Positions 55,872 through 64,000 of a stretch of 64,000 bases of DNA are shown in pieces. The notes below the pieces were generated by a model. The model searched no databases. It saw only the letters and a program-made list of their open reading frames with translations, and was not told the origin of the DNA. The stretch comes from Lineolata rhizophorae (Eukaryota > Ascomycota > Dothideomycetes > Lineolatales > Lineolataceae): positions 498,084 through 562,083 of the forward strand of contig MU001683.1 of the NCBI GenBank assembly GCA_010093515.1. Reading direction: 5' to 3'. The position numbers were made by a program, and so were the translations under genes. Position 1 is the first letter of the stretch. Each line of letters starts with the position of its first letter.

Positions 55872-57579
55872 ATGCGTAGTGTAGCTGTCACGGGCCTTGG
55901 TGCCGTCACGCCACTTGGCGTGGGGTTCCGTCGTGCGTGGAGCCGTCTTATAAAAGGCGACTGCGGCATCGTGTCAGTCGCGGATCGTGCGCCACGTGAG
56001 CAGTATGCCGCGCTTCCAAGTCGCATCGCGGGAATCGTGCCTGAGGGTCCACGGGATCAAGGAGGTTGGAATTCGACAGAGTGGTTAGAGAAAGGAGTAA
56101 GTGGTATTCTATCTATCTCTCAGTACCTCATTTCGATGATGCCATTCAAAGCTTTTAGTTTTCCTCCGCGCGGACATTTATTGTGCAAGCTCTTTGGAAA
56201 GCGTTGGGTCATTGATATTCCAAAGTGACTGATCGGATCTGGAAAGGATGAACGCCGAATGGCACGATTTGCCCAGTATGCGATGGCGGCAGCAAATGAA
56301 GCCCTTGAAGACGCTGGGTGGGCTCCGACAAGGGACAATGATCTCGAAGCTACCGTACGCAAAGCATTCTAAAGCGAACGAACCCGAGAAAAAGAAGGCT
56401 CATCCATACCTAGGGCGTCTACATCGGCTCCGGCATAGGTAGCTTCGACGATGTCTACGACACCTCAGTCGCCTACTCACAAGGCGTAAGTTCCTGCAAA
56501 CATTCCTACCCCAACTCTCACGCTCGACAGCCCCAACCAACACTTGAGAAGTGTTAGAAGGCAACCATCTCATTCCTGCCCAGGGCTACAAGAAGGTTTC
56601 ACCTCTTTTCGTTCCACGCCTCCTGATAAACCTTGCCGCAGGACACATATCTATGCGGCACGGCTTCCGCGGTCCCAACCACGCCTCAACAACAGCCTGT
56701 ACAACGGGCGCGCACGCCCTGGGCGACGCGGCACGCCTCATTGCTTTCGGTGACGCCGACGTCATGGTCGCCGGCGGCGCCGAGTCCTGCATCCACCCGC
56801 TGGCCATCGCCGGATTCGCGCGGGCGCGCAGCCTCGCCACGGACTGGAACTCGACGCCGCAGCTCGCGTCGCGGCCCTTCGACCGCGAGCGTGCCGGCTT
56901 CGTGATCGGGGAAGGAGCGGGCGTCATGGTGCTGGAGGAGCTGCAGCACGCCAGGGCACGCGGCGCGCGCATCTACGCGCTCCTTCAGGGCTACGGCATT
57001 TCGTCGGACGCTCACCACATGACGGCGCCGCTGGCGTCGGGCGACGGTGCGTATGCGGCCATGCGCCGCGCGCTGCGCCGCGCCGGAGTGGCGCCCAGCG
57101 AGGTTGACTACGTTAACGCGCATGCCACGTCGACGCAGTTGGGTGATGCGGCGGAGAACAAGGCCGTCAAGAGGTTGATGTTAGAAGGGCCCGAGGGGAA
57201 AGATCGGGCGAACGAGATCAACGTAAGCAGTGTGAAGGGCGCCATAGGGCATTTGTTGGGAGCGGCTGGCAGCGTTGAAGGCATATTCACCGCCCTGAGT
57301 GTGAAAGAGGTGCGTTTTGCATGTTTGTTGCATGTGGCGTTTGTTTGAGATTGTGTTGTTTTGAAGAACCGTACGACTAACTGGGCCCGGGGTGGCACGT
57401 AACTCTAGGGCATACTTCCACCAACGCTGAACTTGGAGTCTCCCGGTGACCCGCCCGAGGACTTTGATTGCAACTACGTTCCGAAAACGGCACAGAGACT
57501 GCCGGTCAAGGTTGCGGTATCAAACAGTTTTGGCTTTGGTGGAACCAACGCATCGTTGGTCTTTACAAAATACGACTAG
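55872..57579 (+). CDS. cem1: Mitochondrial 3-oxoacyl-[acyl-carrier-protein] synthase (CEM1-type)
   Basis: Five exons: 55872-56096, 56247-56354, 56414-56485, 56584-57309 and 57409-57579 (433 aa, the usual size). All introns fall in phase 0 with GTAAGT, GTACGC, GTAAGT and GTGCGT donors. The start [18 protein letters not shown] is canonical. The catalytic Cys-His-His set is present: Cys174 ([11 protein letters not shown]), His315 ([12 protein letters not shown]) and His358 ([12 protein letters not shown]), with Lys353. The end, [18 protein letters not shown], closes the thiolase fold. It condenses malonyl-ACP in type II mitochondrial fatty acid synthesis, which supplies octanoate for lipoic acid. 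A separate mitochondrial presequence is not obvious, because the conserved core starts at residue 3. An extra 5' exon or internal targeting is possible. Confidence 0.95.
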
Positions 57580-58375
57580 AAGCTTTCCTCGATGACCAAT
57601 CTGACTTTTACTGCAGCTAATGAACAGTTTGGTTTGGGTTCCTATAGCGCAGGGACTTACTACGTAGTTTCCCGGGCCGCGCAGTATCGGGAGCGGATAT
57701 GTAGTAAGACGTATCGAGTAATGGCAATCACAGTCGCTATCTTAAAGTAGCACGCAGGGGCTAGCACATGCAAGCTGCAGGCGCTCATCACACCCAAGAA
57801 TAGCGCCGCGAAAAGGCCAAGATCTGGTCGATGGAAAGTTTTGTTCAGATTGCAAACTCTCACATGTGTCTGCAGAGGCCCCTCACGTTGAATATTTTCG
57901 TCGTGATACCAATCGTGGGGTCTAGCAGAACTAATGGCACTACGTAAACTCTCTCGAGCATCGCTGTCGTCGCCTCCATCCACTGAACGGGGTCCAGAGC
58001 CCATGTCCACTAGGCCGCACGCAGCAAGCTGCCATTTCCCCGACGGGGATTTAACCAATCGGGGGGCTCGCCAAGTGCGAGGGACAGCGACGGACCAGTC
58101 TGCCCCACGGCAGTACCTACCCCGCCATCCCACCCCCCGAGCAGTGATCTCTTCATTGCGGCCTTCCATGGAGGACTCCGGGCGTTCATAATGTGTTCTC
58201 GGTAGCTTTCCGACGTTCAATCGTTCTTTTCTTCAAGCACACTCCCGACGCGACCGTGTTGTCTACGTCGTGCCGTTCGACTCGAACTCTCGCGTGCAAG
58301 TCCGGCCGGGTCGATTGATACCTCGGCCGGCGTCTTTTCCCTCCACCGCCTTCTTCTCTCGCTCCGCTGCGCGCA
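57580..58375. promoter_or_regulatory. Upstream region of the nickel transporter gene
   Basis: 796 bp. A CCAAT box is at 58055-58059, and a pyrimidine-rich stretch (about 58325-58370) directly precedes the ATG at 58376. A 186-aa frame on the opposite strand (57660-58220) has no recognisable domain and is not accepted. Confidence 0.4.
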
Positions 58376-60070
58376 ATGGCCCCCAGGGATGAAACCGTGA
58401 CAATGGGCGAGAGGCCCGCGTCACCGCCTCCTCTGCAGCACGCCGCCCTGTCCTCAACGGACCCCGCTTTACCCGCAGACGAGGAGGATCGTCCGGGCTT
58501 CTTTGGCAATGTCTCGTACAAGGCTGCACTTTACCATGAGCGGGTACCGGGTGTACGCAAGCTTCCGTTTCCGGCGGTGGCGGTAATAATAGCCTTGATT
58601 GCGGTCAATGTCATCGTTTGGGCCGCTGTGGGTGTCATATTGGTACGGATACAGGCATTCCTTTAGCGGAGCTCGTTTGACATCGGATTCCACGGGTAGC
58701 GGCGTCTGGGAATGTAGTATTTCGCTGACTTATGAGTGATCGATGCTGAGGAAATAGCATTTCCATGGGTGAGTTGAGCTATCATATCGAGCAGGTCCGC
58801 TACGGCAAGCGTCTTATGCAACGGGTATCTAACCGGGCATTCCAGAGCACTCATTTCAACCGCCGTTTTGAGCTACACGCTAGGCCTGCGTCATGCACTA
58901 GACGCAGACCACATATCGGTGGGTCGAATATCCTATCCTGCGAGTGTATCACATCTGGCTATTGGTTGACTAGAACAGGCAATTGACCTCATGACAAGGC
59001 GCTTAATTGCAGCTGGTCAGAAACCAGTAACTGTCGGCATGTTTTTCTCTCTTGGCCATTCGACGTACGCGCGCCCATGACCCAGCCAATCTCGATCGGT
59101 TCACTGACTCGCAACTGAGTAGAATTGTGATCATAACGTCCATCGTGGTTGCCGGAACTGCCTCCGCGGTCAGTAGCCGCTTTGATGACTTCTCCCGGGT
59201 TGGTGGGATAATTGGAACATCTGTCTCGGCGGCGTTCTTGATCCTGTTGGGTCTCATGAACATATACATCCTGTACAGGCTAGTCCGCCAGTTACAGCGC
59301 ATCATTGCAAGTGGCCCGGATGAGGAGCAGCAATTTAGCTTTCAAGGCGCAGGCGTTCTGTTCAACATACTGCAGAAGGCGTTCAGGCTCATTGATCGGT
59401 AACTTGCCCGTGTCCCCGATCAGACCTGTCACAAAACTTACCAAGCCTTCCTGGCAAATTGTAGACCGTGGAAAATGTACCCGCTCGGCGTTCTATTCGG
59501 CCTTGGTTTCGATACCTCCTCTGAAATCGCGTTGATTGGCATCGCGTCTATTCAGGCCACCAAGGGCACGTCGATGTGGCTTATTCTGATATTTCCCGTG
59601 CTGTTCACTGCCGGAATGTGTTTGCTGGATACGACGGACGGCGCATTGATGATGAGCCTCTACACAAGCACGTCGCTGGCGCGCGACCGCATCGCAATCC
59701 TCTACTACAGCATCGTGCTAACCGTGATCACGGTCATGGTCGCGGTCGTAATTGGTGTGATCCAAATGTTGAACCTCATCCTGAATGTTGCCGAGCCCAG
59801 CGGTTCTTTCTGGGACGGAGTGGAAGTTGCTGGAGACCATTATGATATCATTGGTAAGTGGAATCCAATTTCCGCCTCAGAAGGTGCGCGGGCGCTGATG
59901 TACCTCGGTCGTGCGTAGGCGGGTCCATTTGTGCATCGTTCATCGTGCTTGGCGGCCTCAGCGTGCTGGTGTACAGGCCTTGGCGTAGGAGAGTTGATCG
60001 CATGCGCGAGTCGCGATCGCGTTTGAGTGATGATTCTTCGGACTCTGATAGCGGTGTGGACCAAAGTTGA
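58376..60070 (+). CDS. nic1: High-affinity nickel/cobalt transporter (NiCoT family)
   Basis: Seven exons: 58376-58642, 58758-58768 (11 nt), 58846-58918, 58979-59064, 59123-59398, 59465-59853 and 59919-60070 (417 aa). Without the 11-nt exon the phases of exons 1 and 3 do not match. With it the product reads GVILHFHGALISTAVLSYTL. NiCoT signatures are complete: RHALDADHISAIDLMTR in helix II, GMFFSLGHSTIVI, LFGLGFDTSSEIAL and LLDTTDGALMMSLY. About eight membrane segments, a cytoplasmic N-terminus of about 60 residues and an acidic Ser/Asp-rich tail (SDDSSDSDSG) are seen. It should import Ni2+ (or Co2+) across the plasma membrane, mainly to supply urease. No urease gene lies in the window. Confidence 0.95.
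58758..58768 (+). other. nic1: 11-nt micro-exon of the nickel transporter
   Basis: Sequence CATTTCCATGG with AATAG on its left and GTGAGT on its right. It encodes His-Phe-His and two bases of Gly, at a place where relatives have the residues that join helices I and II. Introns of 115 and 77 nt flank it. Confidence 0.8.
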
Positions 60071-61560
60071 TCCCATCCGTTTGCTAGTCGGTCTCTAGCA
60101 AGCTTCGGCCGCCGCACCCATTGGGTATTACTGCCTGATCAAGTGAAAATGCCTTGGTAGAAGCGAACCAATTGAATTTTGCGCGCCGCACTAGTAGGAA
60201 TACTTTCTTTTGAATCTCGCCAATTGTTTCGCCACAAATTTTTCGTGGCAAGTGGCGAAACGCGTGGCCGTGGGTACTCATGAAGGCATCGCCATCTTCT
60301 TGGCAGTTTGGCTGCTCACATAAAGCTGTGCTTAGCAGCCCGCTGCTCAAGCTCGTACGGATTTCCTCTTCGATCTATTTCAGCTCGAGGGTTCGCTACC
60401 GAGCTGATGACTGAGTACTACTCGCTCGCCTCGCACAAGTAATTCCCTCACGAGAACATGGCGCGACAACCGAAGCGGGATTTGTGTCTGTGCAAAGATT
60501 CACACGAGTATAGCATGCAGTGCTGGTGCTTTGTTTTGCAAGGCAACAGCCGACATCTCGCGGCCCACGATGGCATCGCAACTACAAAGAATTCCGTATC
60601 TCTTTGTTCGACCTGGCAAGTTTGCCTGGTTTTCCTCCTATTCTACATGCCTAGTATAGACGTCGCTATTCGTCAGTTGCCACAGTGGGCCCCCTGGCGG
60701 TGGCGCAGAATGCGGTGATAGACCGCCTCACATGTTCGTTTACCTTCCTATGGAATGTTTCTATGTCTTAGGCATCTGACCGGTCCCAGTCTTATTGCCA
60801 GACATTTTGCCTTCCAGATCTAGAGCTTCATCCAGCATGGCGTATTTTCGTTCTGGTGGATTACATTACCCCTTTTGACCATTCTAGAGACGCATCTCTT
60901 GCCACATTACGGAGTAACATCCTGGTTCTTTAAAACTCACCGCTAGATTAGCCGCCGTTCTCTTTCCATTGGTGAGCTAGCCCCGCACGACACCAACGGC
61001 AAATGTTGTTTTTTCTCTGGGGCCTCCAAGGCAGCCAGAACAACCCCCACACCAAGTCTCATGGATGGGTCGATCAGGGGCAAACAGTGGCTGCAATCGA
61101 CGCCCTAACATATGTACCGAGATTGACTCCCGGAATGGCACGGTCCAATTTGGGTGCCTACTACGTATGTATACCTGGGTAACTAACTTTGAAACAAGTG
61201 TCCGTGCCCGCATCCCCTTGGGCGGAGATCCTTGAGTAACTGTCCTGCTGCCTAGCCTGAGAGTACTAGTCGTTTTCTATGCTTGTCTTTTGATTTGTCT
61301 TCATCATAGATAGCTATGGGGCCTAGATTACCACATCTACGCAGTAGGTTCAAACTAGTACAACGCCTCTTTGTTGCCTTTTTTATCTCACGGTGACACA
61401 AGTGGCATGCAAGCCACAAGGATTTGCGGCTGATTCTCACCGCTCTTTGCTTGTTACAAAATTCCCTCTTTGCCTGGTTGCCTGCTTGCAGGAGTTCCAA
61501 CAATCGTTCATGGCGCCGTGGCATTGCCTACTGCAATAGTAACGTCACGGCGTAAGGGCA
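60071..61560. other. Gene-poor region after the nickel transporter
   Basis: Short frames on both strands (for example 60458-60718 + and 61252-61524 -) lack domains. The frame at 61252-61524 is rich in Lys/Arg and may be a repeat remnant, but I cannot assign it. Confidence 0.45.
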
Positions 61561-64000
61561 AGGTCTGAAGGCATTCACACGTGAAAGCAATCTAGTTTAC
61601 TCATCTAGAGAAAGCGCAAAGTCTGTTTCGTTTTAATGAGACGCTAGTGTTGAGCTAGAGTTCAGACCGCAGAGATCCCGTGCTTCAGTAAATCGAGCAC
61701 TGTAACAATTATCACTGATCGGGTGCTTCTTTCTAGGTCATCCATGTATGAAGCCGTTTGTACGCATAAAAGCACTAGAATCATAAATTCTTTGCTACGT
61801 AGTAAATTTGATTTTTTCACCCTTTAATAGTCGGTCTACAATTATATAGCCCTAGAATACAATGGATACAATAAAAGATATTCATTTCTCCAACCCGTTA
61901 TTAGCTACACTTTATATTCGGTATCGGTAGGTAGGGCTTCTATTTCAACGGATCTCTTGATGTACACGGGCAATATCTGTAAATGATGGTTACCGGAGCT
62001 CAATTTGGATGCCTTAAGTGTCAAATCAGCTTGACTATATCTAACTCTTGTGCAGTTAATTACGAAGGTATTACTCCGTAGGGCTAGTTCTATTACATTC
62101 AGCGAACTCGCTGAGCCTAGTATAATGCAAGAACAATAGTGCTTAACGAGACCCGTCTAGGAATAATGCTGCAAATAGTACAACGCTATTTATGGATGCA
62201 AATATGACTACATCTATTTCAGCTATTATTCTGTGCAGTGCTCTATTATCACACAAGTTATTCGTAGTACTTTTAATCTCTTTTATCCTCTGGTAAGAGT
62301 AATACAAGTAATGATATTTCAGTTAACGTAGCGAAAAGTGATACAGCAAAACGGTATTAATATACCAACAAAGTGCTACTAGTTGATTCTATATTAAAAT
62401 ATATATATCAAAATCGAAATGCTGGAGATATATAGGAGTAGAGATGTTCTAGCCGATGACTTTTGAAGAGTTGTCGTCTCTTCAAGATGCAGCTCGATGA
62501 AAATAGCTAGTCTTTGGTAGTACTTTGTCGCAGGCCAATAATGCCCGTCCACGTAGAACAATACGAAGCCCAATGCTAGACTAGCCTACCCGCATTATCG
62601 CCATAAACTTCTTTCCATAGTATAATGCTATTTGAGGTCAGTAGGAAGCTCCATTGAGCGTGGGAGATGTTCTTCGTATTGTATCTAGATACGCAAGTGC
62701 ATCTTGACAAGATGGTTGGTGTCTAGGCTGTTTCTGGTCATTCCACCACAGTGCACTGATGGCATCATGACACGTTTATGTGGGATTTCGCCAGTATTTA
62801 CGGCAAACCTGATTTCTATCATACATTTATGTACACAATCATTGACACCATGCGTCGGTTCTCCACCCATACACACGCACTAGTTGCATCGGACCTCTGG
62901 CGATCTTTCCTCCGCACCGTACTACGTATTTTGCAATGAGAAGAAATCCACGCCTCGCCAGAATCTCGCGTATATGTGGATTACTACATTCTTAGTCAAA
63001 GAGGCAGCAGCAGTCACACAAGGACTAACGAAAGTAGTGAAACTGTATGTGACGTAGAGGATCTACTAGTAGCAACTGATACGTGCTAAACCTGTTGCCT
63101 TGCTTTAATGCATTCAAGCGAGAAGGACAGCCAAATGTTTCCGACTAGTGGCCTGTCTTGATAACTTCCGTATTTTGACTACCTTCGTGGTCTAAAGTGC
63201 TTAGCTGGATAAAAGCAGGGCAATGGTTGCAAGTTTTCCGAGAACCCGGATTTGAGGGATGCACGTCTCTCTATCATTCGCCAACGCTACTGCGAGGTTA
63301 TTAGCGTACTAGGTTCAAAGGCAAGGGCAATTTATTATTATTAAGAGTTGTCATCGGGAAGTAATACAAAATTACACTTCGAAATACCTTGAAAGAATTG
63401 ATTTGAAGATATCAAAATCGTACAGCACGTTCTAGGGTTACGAATAAGACGTAACCTCTAGCGTTTCCTTCTTTTTTTTTTTTTTTTCTTGGCCTGGTAG
63501 CCTTGAGAAAGAATAAAAGCCGTTGCTAACGCCTTGGGATTCAACAGGCGGCAATAGAAGTGGATTGGGCGTCAGCTATGCAGTATTGGTAGCCGCTTCG
63601 AAAACGCATACGTCGTAGTTGCATATATGGCGAGCTTGAAAGACACGTTGGCAACGAAGCAACCAACAAGGATCTTCATCTCTCCTGCACGACGACGGCC
63701 AACGCAAACAGCAAAGCCGCGAGTAGGCGGAGAAGTATCTATTACTTTCAGTGATTGGACAGAGTTATGTCCAACTCAAGCGCCTTGGAAAGGTTCGAGA
63801 TAGAAATAGACGTGAGGGGCTGTAAGTGCATACGTAGTAGATGCCTACTCGATACCTTGGAGGTCTCGGAATCGCCGATGGGCGCTGTTAGCATGGGTAT
63901 TTACCAGATCTGTTCGACGGTCCTGGTGAATGGTTCCATAAGTTCTAGAATCGAAACATGATATACCGAACATGCGCCGAGAGCCCGTTTTGATAGGCGT
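61561..64000. other. AT-rich, stop-rich block at the right end
   Basis: About 2.4 kb with almost no open frames and many TA-containing words, ending in mixed sequence. A run of about 20 T lies at 63470-63488. The pattern suits old repeat sequence damaged by RIP or long neutral decay, but no parent element could be named. No gene or RNA was recognised. Confidence 0.45.

Noticed and set aside
57660-58220. 186-aa minus-strand frame upstream of the nickel transporter
   Set aside because: No homology that I recognise. It lies over a promoter region with a CCAAT box.
61252-61524. Lys/Arg-rich 90-aa frame as transposase end
   Set aside because: No diagnostic motif and no terminal repeats. Composition alone is not enough.
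1-64000. CRISPR arrays, rRNA genes, long LTR pairs, viral genes
   Set aside because: None seen on reading both strands. Repeats are limited to short tandem tracts and the transposon ends.

Overview
The window looks like nuclear DNA of a filamentous ascomycete (Pezizomycotina, most likely a Sordariomycete). The evidence is GC-rich genes with short introns (about 50-195 nt) carrying GT..AG ends and CTAAC/CTGAC-like branch sites, families typical of such fungi (ECL zinc protein, PEX26, DUF4360 secreted protein, a Fot1/pogo transposon), and gene deserts. The genus cannot be fixed from the sequence. Exon coordinates were obtained by hand, by joining conserved protein segments across consensus splice sites and checking the reading phase.

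Left part (1-26.8 kb): a long Ser/Pro/Gln-rich protein (1.8-4.4 kb, +), a small secreted DUF4360 protein (8.6-9.3 kb, +), an ECL1-type zinc-binding protein (11.7-13.8 kb, -), a possible new four-exon membrane protein (14.8-15.9 kb, -), the eEF2 lysine methyltransferase EFM3 (17.8-19.5 kb, -) head-to-head with ribosomal protein eS24 (20.0-20.9 kb, +), and a Jsn1/Puf-type RNA-binding protein (22.9-26.8 kb, -).

Middle part (26.8-47.2 kb): an 8 kb gene-poor stretch, first very GC-rich and full of TACGTA/TACATA words, then AT-richer. An accessory-looking pair follows: an intronless bacterial-type subtilase (34.7-36.1 kb, +) facing a six-exon serine beta-lactamase-fold hydrolase (36.3-37.8 kb, -). 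The SWR1 subunit Swc2/Vps72 (39.1-41.5 kb, -) sits next to a Fot1/pogo DNA transposon with perfect 45-bp inverted ends, a TA target duplication and an assembly gap. A decayed protein-kinase-like gene follows in AT-rich DNA.

Right part (47.2-60.1 kb): compact core genes, two pairs of them divergent: tafazzin (-)/NOSIP (+), CAF1/PARN-like deadenylase (-)/PEX26 (+), then mitochondrial beta-ketoacyl-ACP synthase (+) and a nickel/cobalt transporter (+). Several serve organelles or lipids: cardiolipin remodelling, mitochondrial fatty acid synthesis and peroxisome import. Others act on RNA or translation: eS24, EFM3, Puf and deadenylase. From 60.1 kb to the end I see no gene.

I did not find a clearly new multi-gene system. 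The points most worth a second look are the bacterial-type subtilase, an 11-nt micro-exon in the nickel transporter, a 19-nt micro-exon in tafazzin, the shared EFM3/eS24 promoter, and the unrecognised membrane-protein gene at 14.8-15.9 kb.
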